A program made the position numbers and the translations under genes. Below, piece by piece: positions 48,768 through 57,790 of a DNA stretch of 64,000 nt. The notes beneath the pieces are model-generated. The model was not told the DNA's origin. It saw nothing but the letters and a program-made list of their open reading frames with translations, and ran no database searches. The first letter of the stretch is position 1. Every line of letters starts with the position of its first letter. The stretch is from Candidatus Aristotella avistercoris (lineage in GTDB: Bacteria > Bacillota > Clostridia > Oscillospirales > Ruminococcaceae), in the NCBI GenBank assembly GCA_904397835.1, contig CAJFOV010000049.1, positions 1 through 64,000 of the forward strand, written 5' to 3'.

Positions 48768-50519
48768 ATGCAGGATCTCAAACACATCTTCGGCTACCTG
48801 GGGCCCTACCGCATGGACATCGCCCTGGGCAGTTTCTTCGTATTGGTGGAGACGGTCTTCGAGCTGGTGATCCCCGTGCTCATGGCTGACATCATCGATG
48901 TGGGGGTTGCCAACGGGGACATGGACTACATCCTCCACCAGGGGGTCTATATGGGTCTCTGCGCCCTGCTCTCCCTGGCCACAGGGCTGCTCTATGCCCG
49001 CTTTGCCGCCCGGGCCTCCTATGGGCTGGGTGCACGGCTGCGCCAGGGGCAGTATGAAAAGCTGCAGCAGTTTGCCTTCTCCAACCTGGACCGGTTTGAG
49101 ACCTCCTCTCTGGTGACCAGGCTGACCACCGATGTCACCGTGGTACAGAACGCCATCAACGCCGGCCTGCGGCCCCTGGTGCGCAGCCCAGTGATGCTGG
49201 TTATGGGGGTGGGGCTCTCCTTTATGATGAACGCCCAGCTCTCCCTGATCTTCTTTGTGTGCGCGCCAGTGCTGGCGGTGATCCTTGTGTGGGTGCTGCG
49301 GAAGATTGCCCCCATGTACAGCCGCCTACAGCGGGCCATGGACCGGCTCAACAACGTGGTGCAGGAGGATCTCAACGCCATCCGGGCAGTGAAGGCCTTT
49401 GTCCGGGGGGAATATGAGGAGGAAAAGTTCCACCAGGTGAACCGGGAGCTCCAGGAGACCACCCAGCGGACCTTCCACTACGCGGTGCTCAACCGCCCCG
49501 CCTTTCAGCTGACCCTCTACACCGCCACGGTGCTTATCATGTGGTTTGGCGGCAACCTGATCCTACAGGGCCGCATGCAGGTGGGGGAACTCACCGGCTT
49601 TTTGAGCTATGTCCTCCAGGTGTTCAACTCCCTGATGCTCATCTCCAACGTGTTCCTGCAGCTGACCCGCTCGTTGGCCAGCGCCCAGCGGATCAACCAG
49701 GTGCTCCAGGAGGAGCCGGATCTCACCAGCGCCCCCGACGCCGTCAAGGAGATCCCCGATGGCAGCATCCAGTTCCAGGATGTCTCCTTCCAATATGGGG
49801 AGCACGCCCAGGAGTATGCCCTCTCCCATGTGAATTTGAACATCCCCTCCGGCCAGACGGTGGGGATCCTGGGAGGCACCGGGTCGGCCAAGAGCACCCT
49901 GGTACAGCTGATCCCCCGGCTGTACGACGTGACCCAAGGCCGGGTCCTGGTAGGGGGCCGGGACGTACGGGAGTACGACCTGCGGGCCCTGCGGGACGCA
50001 GTGGGCATCGTGCTGCAAAAGAACGTCCTCTTCTCCGGCACGGTGCGGGAGAACCTGCAGTGGGGGGATTCCACGGCGGATGACGAGACCCTCTGGCAGG
50101 CCTGTGAGGTTGCCTGCGCCGACGAGTTCCTGCGCCGCATGCCCAAGGGCCTGGACGCCGACCTGGGCCAGGGGGGCGTCAACGTCTCCGGCGGCCAGAA
50201 GCAGCGGCTGTGTATCGCCCGCACCCTGTTAAAGCGGCCCAAGGTGCTGATCTTTGACGACTCCACCAGCGCCGTGGACACGGCCACCGAGGGGCGCATC
50301 CGCGCCGCTCTGGCCAACATGACCGGGGTGACCAAGATCATCATCGCCCAGCGGGTCACCTCGGTGATGCACACCGACCAGATCATCCTGCTGGAGGACG
50401 GCAAAATCCACGCGGTGGGCACCCACCAGCAGCTGCTGGCCGCGGACCCCATCTATCAGGAGATCTACACATCCCAGATGAAAGGAGAGGATGACCATGG
50501 CACGGCAGCTGAGCGGTAA
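48768..50519 (+). CDS. Heterodimeric ABC exporter subunit with degenerate nucleotide site
   Basis: A 583-residue type IV ABC exporter half: six membrane helices (about 1-310) and a nucleotide-binding domain (about 330-575). Walker A reads GGTGSAKST (Ala for the second Gly of GSGKS), Walker B ends in IFDDST (Asp replaces the catalytic Glu) and the H-loop is AQRVTS (Gln replaces His), while the signature NVSGGQKQR is intact. These losses define the degenerate site of heterodimeric exporters such as TM287/288 and BmrCD. The gene runs 23 bases into the partner gene. It probably exports a drug or peptide. Confidence 0.92.
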   Translation: MQDLKHIFGYLGPYRMDIALGSFFVLVETVFELVIPVLMADIIDVGVANGDMDYILHQGVYMGLCALLSLATGLLYARFAARASYGLGARLRQGQYEKLQQFAFSNLDRFETSSLVTRLTTDVTVVQNAINAGLRPLVRSPVMLVMGVGLSFMMNAQLSLIFFVCAPVLAVILVWVLRKIAPMYSRLQRAMDRLNNVVQEDLNAIRAVKAFVRGEYEEEKFHQVNRELQETTQRTFHYAVLNRPAFQLTLYTATVLIMWFGGNLILQGRMQVGELTGFLSYVLQVFNSLMLISNVFLQLTRSLASAQRINQVLQEEPDLTSAPDAVKEIPDGSIQFQDVSFQYGEHAQEYALSHVNLNIPSGQTVGILGGTGSAKSTLVQLIPRLYDVTQGRVLVGGRDVREYDLRALRDAVGIVLQKNVLFSGTVRENLQWGDSTADDETLWQACEVACADEFLRRMPKGLDADLGQGGVNVSGGQKQRLCIARTLLKRPKVLIFDDSTSAVDTATEGRIRAALANMTGVTKIIIAQRVTSVMHTDQIILLEDGKIHAVGTHQQLLAADPIYQEIYTSQMKGEDDHGTAAER

Positions 50520-52341
50520 GCGGCCCAAGGACCTCAAGTTCACCCTCCACGCCCTGCTCTCCTACATGGGCCGGCACAAGGTGCTGCTCCTGCTGGTGGC
50601 GGTGCTGGTGGCGGTGAGCGCCATTGCAAACCTCATGGGCACCTACATGATCCGCCCCATTGTCAACACCCTGGCCGGCGGGGACTATGGGGCCCTGGTC
50701 CGGGGGGTTCTCATCACGGCGGGGATCTACCTGACAGGGGTGCTGTGCTCCTACGGCTACACCCAGACCATGGTCAAGGCGGCCCAGCAGGTCCTCTACG
50801 ACATCCGCCGGGATCTGTTTGCCCACCTGCAGACCCTGCCGTTGGAATTCTTTGATTCCCAGCGCCACGGGGACGTCATGAGCTACTTCACCAACGATGT
50901 GGAGACCATCTCCGACGCCATGAACAACAGCTTTGTCATGGTGATCCAGAGCTTTATCCAGGTGGTGGGGACCCTGACCATCCTTTTCATATTGAATTGG
51001 CGCCTGTCCCTGGTGGTGCTGGTGTGCTACGGGCTCATGTTCTGGTACATCCGCTACAGCGGCTCCCGCAGCAAGATGTACTACTCCCGCCAGCAGGCGT
51101 GCCTGGGGGACCTGGACGGCTATGTGGAGGAGATGGTCAACGGCCAGAAGGTTATCAAGGTCTTCAACCATGAGGGGGAGAACCTGCAGGCCTTCCAGGA
51201 GAAGAATGAGAGCCTGCGCAAGGCCGGCACCGGCGCCCAGAGCTACGCCTCCACCATGGTGCCGGCGGTGGTGAGCATCTCCTACATCAACTACGCCATT
51301 GTGGCGGTGCTGGGGGGCATCATGGCCCTGCAGGGGCTCACCGACGTGGGGAGCCTTGCCAGCTACCTGGTCTTTGTCCGCCAGGCGGCCATGCCCATCA
51401 ACCAGTTCACCATGCAGGGCAACTTCCTGTTGGCGGCTCTGGCGGGAGCGGAGCGGGTGTTCCAGGTGATGCAGCTGGAGCCGGAGGTGGACGAGGGGCA
51501 GATCGACCTGGTCCACGTGCAAAAGCAGGCGGATGGCACCCTTGCCCCCTGCGGGGAGAAGACCGGCGCCTGGGCCTGGCACCGGCCCGACGGCACCCTG
51601 GTGCCTCTGCGGGGGGAGGTCTCCTTCCGGGATGTGGCCTTTGCCTATGAGAGCGGCCATCCCATCCTCAAAGGGATCACCCTGACGGCCAAGGCCGGCC
51701 AGAAGGTGGCCCTGGTGGGCTCCACCGGGGCGGGCAAGACCACCATCACCAACCTCATCAACCGGTTCTATGACATTCAAAAGGGGGCCATTATCTACGA
51801 CGGGCTGGACATCCGGGAGATCCGCAAGGACGCCCTGCGCCAGTCCCTGGGGATTGTGCTTCAGGACACTCACCTGTTCACCGGCACCATTGCCGATAAC
51901 ATCCGCTTTGGCAAGCTGGACGCCACCCAGGAGGAGGTGGAACAGGCGGCAAAGATCGCCAACGCCGACTCCTTTATCCGTCGCTTGCCCCAGGGCTATC
52001 AGACCATGGTCACATCCGACGGGGCAAATCTCTCCCAGGGGCAGCGGCAGCTGCTGGCCATTGCCCGGGCCGCTGTTGCGGACCCGCCGGTGCTGATTTT
52101 GGATGAGGCCACCTCCTCCATTGACACCCGCACCGAGGCCCTCATTGAAAAAGGCATGGACCAGCTCATGGAGGGGCGCACCGTCTTTGTCATTGCCCAC
52201 CGGCTCTCCACCGTGCGCAACGCGGACCTGATTTTGGTCCTGGAACACGGGGAGATTGTGGAGCGGGGCAACCACCAGGAGCTCCTGGCCCAAAAGGGGG
52301 AGTACTACCAGCTCTACCACGGCATGTTCGAGCTCAGTTAA
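50497..52341 (+). CDS. Heterodimeric ABC exporter subunit with catalytic nucleotide site
   Basis: A 614-residue partner of the previous subunit: six membrane helices (about 25-330), then an NBD with canonical Walker A GSTGAGKTT, signature NLSQGQRQ, Walker B LILDEATSSID and switch His in IAHRLST. Compared with the partner it has an extra segment before the NBD (about residues 335-375, 'VDEGQIDLVHVQKQADG') typical of the longer subunit of such pairs. ATG 50497 is placed 6 bases after AAAGGAGAGG; ATG 50491 is too close. It supplies the hydrolysing Glu and His of the heterodimer. Confidence 0.92.
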   Translation: MARQLSGKRPKDLKFTLHALLSYMGRHKVLLLLVAVLVAVSAIANLMGTYMIRPIVNTLAGGDYGALVRGVLITAGIYLTGVLCSYGYTQTMVKAAQQVLYDIRRDLFAHLQTLPLEFFDSQRHGDVMSYFTNDVETISDAMNNSFVMVIQSFIQVVGTLTILFILNWRLSLVVLVCYGLMFWYIRYSGSRSKMYYSRQQACLGDLDGYVEEMVNGQKVIKVFNHEGENLQAFQEKNESLRKAGTGAQSYASTMVPAVVSISYINYAIVAVLGGIMALQGLTDVGSLASYLVFVRQAAMPINQFTMQGNFLLAALAGAERVFQVMQLEPEVDEGQIDLVHVQKQADGTLAPCGEKTGAWAWHRPDGTLVPLRGEVSFRDVAFAYESGHPILKGITLTAKAGQKVALVGSTGAGKTTITNLINRFYDIQKGAIIYDGLDIREIRKDALRQSLGIVLQDTHLFTGTIADNIRFGKLDATQEEVEQAAKIANADSFIRRLPQGYQTMVTSDGANLSQGQRQLLAIARAAVADPPVLILDEATSSIDTRTEALIEKGMDQLMEGRTVFVIAHRLSTVRNADLILVLEHGEIVERGNHQELLAQKGEYYQLYHGMFELS

Positions 52342-52360
52342 ATCTAATGCCAAAAGCAGC

Positions 52361-52396
52361 AGGCCGCCGGACCTTCTCGGTCCGGCGGCCTTTCTA
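52361..52396. terminator. Terminator of the ABC exporter operon
   Basis: AGGCCGCCGGACC / GGTCCGGCGGCCT perfect 13-bp stem (52361-52391), 5-base loop, then TTCTATT. It also lies at the 3' end of the convergent HTH gene. Confidence 0.88.
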
Positions 52397-52441
52397 TTGC
52401 AATTTCTTGTTGAGATGGACCCCCAGGGAAACACGCCAACA

Positions 52442-52867
52442 TTACAGCAGCGTCTGCTCCCCCAGTTCATAGAGGAGATCGTCCATCTCCACCGTTGTCA
52501 ATTTTTCCCGCAGGCCCAGCAGCAGGGCGCTGTCCCGCCGGCGCCGGGGATACAGCTCGCTGTGCCCGCCCAGGCGCAGCAGCCGCTGGGCGTCCGTCAG
52601 CTCCAGTGGAAACCCAAAGCACAGGGCCAGGAGCTTATCCCGCCCCGGGGCCTTGCTGCCGGCAAAGATCTGGTAGCCATAGATCTGGTTCAGGCCCGAG
52701 CGGTGGATCACCTCTCCCTTGTTCACCTGATAGGTCTCCAGGAGCTGCTGCAGATATTGGGCCAGGGGCATCTCCAGCAGCTCCCCCTGGTTTTCCTGCA
52801 GGTACTCCTCCAGGGAACACCCGTCGCTCTGGAGCATGACCATGAGTTCCTGGGTACGTTTTTCCAT
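52442..52867 (-). CDS. HTH-type regulator divergent from the kinase gene
   Basis: A 141-residue helical protein resembling phage-repressor-like HTH proteins: LAQYLQQLLETYQVNKGEVIHRSGLNQIYGYQIFAGSKAPGRDKLLALCFG (about 35-86, in part) has the 'sgln..y..qif.G...P.rdkll.la.gf' pattern of this group. In Firmicutes such proteins are regularly placed next to Ser/Thr kinase genes, as here (82-base divergent gap), so it may be a kinase substrate or repressor. A GGGGGAGTTTTGT stretch lies before the ATG. Confidence 0.72.
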   Translation of the reverse strand: MEKRTQELMVMLQSDGCSLEEYLQENQGELLEMPLAQYLQQLLETYQVNKGEVIHRSGLNQIYGYQIFAGSKAPGRDKLLALCFGFPLELTDAQRLLRLGGHSELYPRRRRDSALLLGLREKLTTVEMDDLLYELGEQTLL

Positions 52868-52894
52868 ACAAAACTCCCCCTTTTTCTCCCAAAA

Positions 52895-52924
52895 TTGCTT
52901 CCTTTTATCATATCATGGTATAAT
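52895..52924 (+). promoter_or_regulatory. Promoter of the kinase gene
   Basis: TTGCTT (52895-52900), 18-base spacer, TATAAT (52919-52924); the start codon is 25 bases later, so the leader is short. Confidence 0.65.
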
Positions 52925-52948
52925 GTTTTCCACAAGGAGGGGATGACC

Positions 52949-54040
52949 ATGGATTGGCAGGCACGCTATGAGGTGCAGCAGACCCTGAGCGAGAGCTTTA
53001 AAGGGGCCACCTTTCAGGCCTTGGACCGGCAGAACGGCCAGACGGTGCTTCTGCGGGTGCTCTACCGCAGCACCGGGGAGCTCTATGAGACTTTGAAGGG
53101 CCAGTCCAGCCGGTATCTGCCCAGGATCTATGGGGTGTTTCCAGATGGAGAGGACACCATTGTGGCGGAGGAATTCCTCCAAGGGGACACCCTTCAGCAG
53201 CGCCTGGAACGGGAACCCCCCCTCACTGCCGGGGAGGCCACCGGCCTGTTCCTGGCCTTCTGCCTGGGGCTCCGGGAGGTCCACGCCCTGGGGATCATCC
53301 ACCGGGATCTCAAGCCCGCCAACCTCTTTCTGCGGGCGGAGGGCGGGGTTGCCCTCATCGACTTTGACGCCGCCCGCCGCCCCCGCCGGGAACTGAGCCG
53401 GGATACCGTCTACATGGGCACCCAGGGCTATGCGCCGCCGGAACAGTACGGCTTTGCCCAGACGGACGTGCGCTCCGACATCTACTCCCTGGGGGTGGTG
53501 GGCAAGGAGCTCTGCGGCGGCGACACCGGCCACCCCCTCTGGCCGGTTCTGGAGCGGTGCACCGCCTTTGACCCTGCGGGACGCTATGGCAACATGGATC
53601 AGGTTCTACAGGCCCTGGCGGTACGGGGGCTGTACCATGCCGGTCAAGGTGCACAGCCACTCCCACTCGTGGGGAATCCCCCTGCAAAGGGCGGAAAGTC
53701 CGCAATGTCCCCAGGAACCCGCAGATTTCTGATTGCCGCGCCCTTTCTCCTGATGGCCCTTGTCATCCTCCTGGTCCGGCAGCCCTTTGAGGTGACGCTG
53801 GGGGACTGGGTCCTCTCCAAGGCGGTCTACCTCTTTCTGGTGCTCTATCCCGGCTGTTTCGCTGTGAATGTTCGCCACGTGCGGCAGCGCCTGCCCCTGC
53901 TGCGCTCCAAGGGGATCTGGGTTCGGGCGGCTGGGGTCCTCCTCTATGCCCTGCTGTATCTGGTGCTGCTCATCGCCCTGAACACCCTGGCCCACAGTCT
54001 CTACTCCCCCCAGGCCCAGGCAATTTTGGCCGCTGGTTAA
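52949..54040 (+). CDS. Atypical membrane Ser/Thr protein kinase
   Basis: A 363-residue protein: N-terminal Hanks-type kinase domain (about 1-225) and two C-terminal membrane helices (about 255-275 and 330-352). HRDLKPANLF (catalytic loop) and GYAPPEQ (APE-like) are intact, but the Gly-rich loop is absent, the VAIK position reads VLLRVL (Arg for Lys), the helix-C Glu is in AEEF, and DFG is DFD (LIDFDAARR). DFD is common in this Clostridial branch, but the missing Gly loop and Lys suggest weak or altered catalysis. No PASTA repeats. ATG 52949 is 8 bases after AGGAGG. Likely signals with the divergent HTH protein. Confidence 0.82.
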   Translation: MDWQARYEVQQTLSESFKGATFQALDRQNGQTVLLRVLYRSTGELYETLKGQSSRYLPRIYGVFPDGEDTIVAEEFLQGDTLQQRLEREPPLTAGEATGLFLAFCLGLREVHALGIIHRDLKPANLFLRAEGGVALIDFDAARRPRRELSRDTVYMGTQGYAPPEQYGFAQTDVRSDIYSLGVVGKELCGGDTGHPLWPVLERCTAFDPAGRYGNMDQVLQALAVRGLYHAGQGAQPLPLVGNPPAKGGKSAMSPGTRRFLIAAPFLLMALVILLVRQPFEVTLGDWVLSKAVYLFLVLYPGCFAVNVRHVRQRLPLLRSKGIWVRAAGVLLYALLYLVLLIALNTLAHSLYSPQAQAILAAG

Positions 54041-54155
54041 GCTGGCAGCGAAATACTTCTACCTCCAAACGCGCTATGATGGATGTGACCGTTTCAGACA
54101 TCCTTCGTCTGAAAATACGTTTCATCAACGAGGAAGAAAAGAGGGAGAATCCATC

Positions 54156-54635
54156 ATGGCAAGTGAAACCAAAAAGCCCATCTACAAGAAGTGGTGGTTC
54201 TGGCTGATTGTTGTTTTGGTGTTGGCCGCCATCGGCGTTGGAGCCGGGGCAGGCGGCAGCCAGGGCGGATCTGGAGGCGGAACGACCAGCTCCTCCAGCG
54301 CCCCGGAGCCGGCAGCCATTCCGATCACCGCCACCGAGCTGCTCCAGACCTATGAAGACAATGGCGTGGCAGCGGACAGCCAGTACAAGGACCAGATCCT
54401 GGAGGTCACCGGTTCTGTCGGCACCATCAGCACCGATATTGCCGACCAGATCTATGTGACGCTGGAGGATGAACGTAACCCCTATGCCATCATCTCTGTC
54501 CAGTGCTATTTCGATGACGATCAGACGGACACCCTGGCCAGCCTGAGCGCCGGGGACACGGTGACCATCCGCGGCCGCTGCACTGGTAAACCCCTCAATG
54601 TCTTTTTGGAGGATTGCACTTTGGCCGCCCAATAG
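54156..54635 (+). CDS. Membrane-anchored OB-fold (tRNA_anti-like) protein
   Basis: A 159-residue protein: basic start, one membrane helix (about 13-31), a Gly/Ser linker (32-50), and a tRNA_anti-like OB-fold (about 57-157) of the extracytoplasmic type ('ITATELLQTYEDNGVAADSQYKDQILEVTGSVGTI', in part, '...SLSAGDTVTIRGRCTG...VFLEDCTL'). There is no lipobox. The family binds unknown ligands at the cell surface. Single gene ending with a clear terminator. Confidence 0.8.
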   Translation: MASETKKPIYKKWWFWLIVVLVLAAIGVGAGAGGSQGGSGGGTTSSSSAPEPAAIPITATELLQTYEDNGVAADSQYKDQILEVTGSVGTISTDIADQIYVTLEDERNPYAIISVQCYFDDDQTDTLASLSAGDTVTIRGRCTGKPLNVFLEDCTLAAQ

Positions 54636-54662
54636 GGGCATGCGTTCCATCAAAATCTGTTC

Positions 54663-54698
54663 AAGGGACCTCAGCATTTGAAAGCTGAGGTCCCTTTT
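54663..54698 (+). terminator. Terminator of the OB-fold gene
   Basis: AAGGGACCTCAGC / GCTGAGGTCCCTT perfect 13-bp stem, 8-base loop, T run. Confidence 0.92.
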
Positions 54699-54842
54699 CC
54701 CTTTGAGAATTGGGCGCTACCCAGTAAAGCGTCCAGTGGGATCGCTGTATTTCTATCGAAAAAATCAATCATTCCCCCTTCACTTTTTAAATTACTCAAA
54801 AATCCAATCGTATTTTTATTAGTATTCACAAGAAACTCCCCC

Positions 54843-54871
54843 TTGTACCCGGATAAGATTTGTGATATTAT
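54843..54871 (+). promoter_or_regulatory. Promoter of the M20D trio
   Basis: TTGTAC (54843-54848), 17-base spacer, TATTAT (54866-54871). Confidence 0.6.
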
Positions 54872-55078
54872 ACAAGCAGATGGGTGGTTGCCTCCCATTT
54901 ATTTTGGTGTACGGCCTGTGATGATTGTGGGGCATGTAAAAGAGATTGTTGTTTTTTTCACAAAATGCACAAATACCCATCGCTGCCGCGTTGTATTCCC
55001 TGCAGCCTGTGGCTGATGCAAATAATGCCGGATGGGGCATTTGGGCCCCATCTCTGATTCAGAAAGGATGGTTTTGTT

Positions 55079-56275
55079 ATGGATCTTCTCAAGGAAGCAA
55101 AAGCATTGGAGCCCCAGCTTGTCGAGTGGCGCCGGGCGCTGCACCAAATTCCGGAGATCGGCCTGAACCTGCCTCAGACCTCTGCCTTTGTACAGGAAGA
55201 GCTGAAAAAGATGGACATCCCCTTTAAGACCTACTGCAACGGCAATGCCATTGTTGCCACCGTAGGCAAAGGTGATAAGGTAATCGCCCTGCGCGGCGAC
55301 ATGGATGCTCTGGCCATCCCTGAGGAGACGGGCCTGCCCTTTGCCTCCAAGAACGGCAACATGCACGCCTGCGGCCACGATTCCCACACCGCCATGCTGC
55401 TGACTGCTGCAAAGCTGCTGAAAGCCCACGAGTCTGAGCTCAAAGGTACCGTCAAGCTCCTGTTCCAGCCCGCTGAGGAGACCTTTGAGGGCGCTCCCGC
55501 CATGATCAAAGAGGGCGTGCTGGAGGAGCACAACATCCAGGGTATTTTCGCGCTGCACAATGAGCCCATGACCCAGTTCAACAACGGTGATATCATCGTT
55601 GCAGTACCTCCCATGATGGCCTCTGGCGATTTCTTTGACATCCGCATCAAAGGCAAGGGCTGCCACGGCGCCATGCCCGAGAGTGGTGTGGACCCGGTGA
55701 CCATCGCCGCCGAAGTGATCCATGCCATCCAGACCATGGTGGCCAGAGAGGTCTCCTCTCAGGAGTCTGCAGTGGTCTCCCTCTGCTCCATCCGCAGCCG
55801 TACCGCCGATGAGGAGCAGTTCCAGAAGGTCTACAACGTCATCCCCAACTGTGTGGAGATCGCCGGCACCGTGCGTACTCTCAACAGCGATGTGCAGAAA
55901 TACGTGCTGGCCCGCCTGCAGGAGATTGTGGAGGGTGTCTGCAAGACCGCCCGTGCAGAGGGCACCTGCACCATCAAGCCGGTTGCGCCCCTGCTGGTCA
56001 ACGACGCCAAGATGGTGGAGGGCTTCCGCAAATCCGCCCTCAAACTCTTCCCCGCCGAGGAGATCAAGGACCAGGAGCGTCCTGCCATGGGTTCCGAGGA
56101 CGCCGCCTTCTTCCAGGAGAAGATCCCCGGCTGCTACTTCTATCTGATCACCCTGCAGGAGATCGACGGGTCGGTGCATCCGCTGCACAACTCCAGATTC
56201 TCCGTCAATGAGTCGGTCCTCTACCGTGGCCCCGCCGCTATGGTGCAGGCCGCCATGGATTGGCTCGCAGAATAA
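55079..56275 (+). CDS. M20D family amidohydrolase, copy 2
   Basis: A 398-residue cytosolic zinc amidohydrolase. Metal ligands: NMHACGHDSHTAM (about 93-105), FQPAEETFEG (Glu-Glu), FALHNEP and PLHNSRF. The lid domain has KGCHGAMPESGVDPV shared with all copies. It keeps every ligand expected for N-acyl-amino acid hydrolases of the IAA-Ala hydrolase / hippurate hydrolase group; the real substrate is unknown. First of three tandem copies on the plus strand; a terminator (56287-56308) separates it from the next, so expression may differ. Confidence 0.92.
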   Translation: MDLLKEAKALEPQLVEWRRALHQIPEIGLNLPQTSAFVQEELKKMDIPFKTYCNGNAIVATVGKGDKVIALRGDMDALAIPEETGLPFASKNGNMHACGHDSHTAMLLTAAKLLKAHESELKGTVKLLFQPAEETFEGAPAMIKEGVLEEHNIQGIFALHNEPMTQFNNGDIIVAVPPMMASGDFFDIRIKGKGCHGAMPESGVDPVTIAAEVIHAIQTMVAREVSSQESAVVSLCSIRSRTADEEQFQKVYNVIPNCVEIAGTVRTLNSDVQKYVLARLQEIVEGVCKTARAEGTCTIKPVAPLLVNDAKMVEGFRKSALKLFPAEEIKDQERPAMGSEDAAFFQEKIPGCYFYLITLQEIDGSVHPLHNSRFSVNESVLYRGPAAMVQAAMDWLAE

Positions 56276-56286
56276 GCCAAATAGGA

Positions 56287-56308
56287 GGGGGCCGCAAGGC
56301 CCCCTTTT
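56287..56308 (+). terminator. Terminator after M20D copy 2
   Basis: GGGGGCC-GCAA-GGCCCCC with TTTT: a stable GNRA-loop hairpin. Confidence 0.88.
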
Positions 56309-56454
56309 CTCCGTGCCTGAAAGGACATTTCCGCCATTGAACTTTGGCTTGTATGTCTGTTCCCCTTAAAATTGCCAGCCCCAGGCCCCCATGGGCGCCT
56401 GTTGATCTTACATCATAAATGGCTCTATCCAAGCAAAGAAAGGAAGAAGAAGTT

Positions 56455-57654
56455 ATGGATCTCGCAAAAGAAGCACAAGGCATCCAGGAACAACTCGTCA
56501 AATGGCGCAGGGATCTGCACCAGATCCCTGAGGTGGGCATGAAGGTGCCCAACACCAGCGCCTACATTCAGGCACAGCTCAAAGAGATGGACATTCCCTT
56601 TGAGACCTACTGCGACAACTGTGCCATTGTGGCCACCATCGGCAAGGGCGGCAAGGTCATCGCCTTGCGCTCTGATATGGACGCCCTGGCCATCCCTGAG
56701 GAGACGGGCCTGCCCTTCGCCTCCAAGAACGGCAACATGCACGCCTGCGGCCACGACACCCACGCCACCATGCTCCTGGGCGCTGCAAAACTCCTGAAGG
56801 CCCATGAGGCGGAGCTCCCTGGCACGGTGAAGCTCTTCTGGCAGCCCGCTGAGGAGACCTTTGAGGGCGCCAAGGCCATGCTGGCTGCCGGCGTTTTGGA
56901 GGAGCACAAGCCCACCGCCATTCTCAACATGCACAACCAGCCCAACACCGATTTCCCGGCGGGGACCATCCTGGTTTCTGACGGCGGCATCATGGCCTCC
57001 GGCGACTTCTTTGACATCCGCGTCAAGGGCAAGGGCTGCCACGGCGCCATGCCCGAGAGCGGCGTGGACCCGGTGACCATCGCCGCCCAGGTGATCCACG
57101 CCATCCAGACCATGGTGGCCCGGGAGATCTCCTCCCAGGAGTCCGCAGTGGTCTCCATCTGCTCCATCCGCAGCCGTACCGCCGACGAGGAGCAGTATCA
57201 GAAGGTCTACAACGTCATCCCCAACTGCGTGGAGATGGCCGGCACCATCCGCACGTTGAACAAGGATGTGCGGGAATATGTGGTCAAACGCCTGGGAGAG
57301 ATTGTGGAGGGTGTCTGCAAGACTGCCCGCGCCGAGGGCACCTGCGACATCAAGCCTGTGGCCCCTGTGCTCTACAACTCCAAGGAGTATGCCGACAAGG
57401 TGGAGGCCACTGCCCGCAAACTCTTTGGGGATCAGTGGGTGGTCCACTACAACAAGCCCACCATGGCTTCTGAGGACGCTGCCTTCTTCCTGGATCTGCT
57501 GCCGGGCAACTATGTGAACATTGTGGCCCCCAAGGCCTGCTCCGACGGCAAGGTCTATCCCCTGCACAACTCCCACTTCTGCTTTGATGAGGATGTGCTC
57601 TACCGTGGCTCCGCCCTGTTTGCCCAGAGCGCCTTTGATTGGCTGGCTGAGTAG
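56455..57654 (+). CDS. M20D family amidohydrolase, copy 3
   Basis: A 399-residue paralogue of copy 2 with NMHACGHDTHATM, WQPAEETFEG, NMHNQPN and PLHNSHF in the ligand positions. Differences cluster in residues 160-180 (around the third ligand) and 320-350, the substrate-facing regions, so the copies probably differ in acyl or amino acid preference. ATG 56455 follows GAAAGGAAG; an upstream in-frame ATG at 56419 lacks a site. Confidence 0.92.
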   Translation: MDLAKEAQGIQEQLVKWRRDLHQIPEVGMKVPNTSAYIQAQLKEMDIPFETYCDNCAIVATIGKGGKVIALRSDMDALAIPEETGLPFASKNGNMHACGHDTHATMLLGAAKLLKAHEAELPGTVKLFWQPAEETFEGAKAMLAAGVLEEHKPTAILNMHNQPNTDFPAGTILVSDGGIMASGDFFDIRVKGKGCHGAMPESGVDPVTIAAQVIHAIQTMVAREISSQESAVVSICSIRSRTADEEQYQKVYNVIPNCVEMAGTIRTLNKDVREYVVKRLGEIVEGVCKTARAEGTCDIKPVAPVLYNSKEYADKVEATARKLFGDQWVVHYNKPTMASEDAAFFLDLLPGNYVNIVAPKACSDGKVYPLHNSHFCFDEDVLYRGSALFAQSAFDWLAE

Positions 57655-57720
57655 CAAACTGAGTGAAACACACGGCGTTCCTCCAGGCACCTGTTTTTCA
57701 AACTTTTTCAACCACACAGA

Positions 57721-57758
57721 GGGACCCGCTGGATCCATCGGGTAGGTGGGTCCCTTTT
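57721..57758 (+). terminator. Terminator between M20D copies 3 and 4
   Basis: GAGGGACCCGC.. and ..GTGGGTCCCTTTT form a GGGACCC/GGGTCCC stem with a long loop, followed by TTTT. Confidence 0.7.
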
Positions 57759-57790
57759 CACACAGACATAAGACAAAGGAGGCACTTTTT

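Larger units (their letters stand above)
54636..55078. other. Intergenic region before the M20D trio
   Basis: 443 bases: terminator (54663-54698), an AT-rich stretch without a gene, a promoter (54843-54871) and a leader of about 200 nt to the first M20D gene. Confidence 0.5.

Noticed and set aside
54671-54898. 75-codon minus-strand frame before the M20D trio
   Set aside because: It ends inside the OB-fold gene's terminator and has no ribosome site or recognisable domain.
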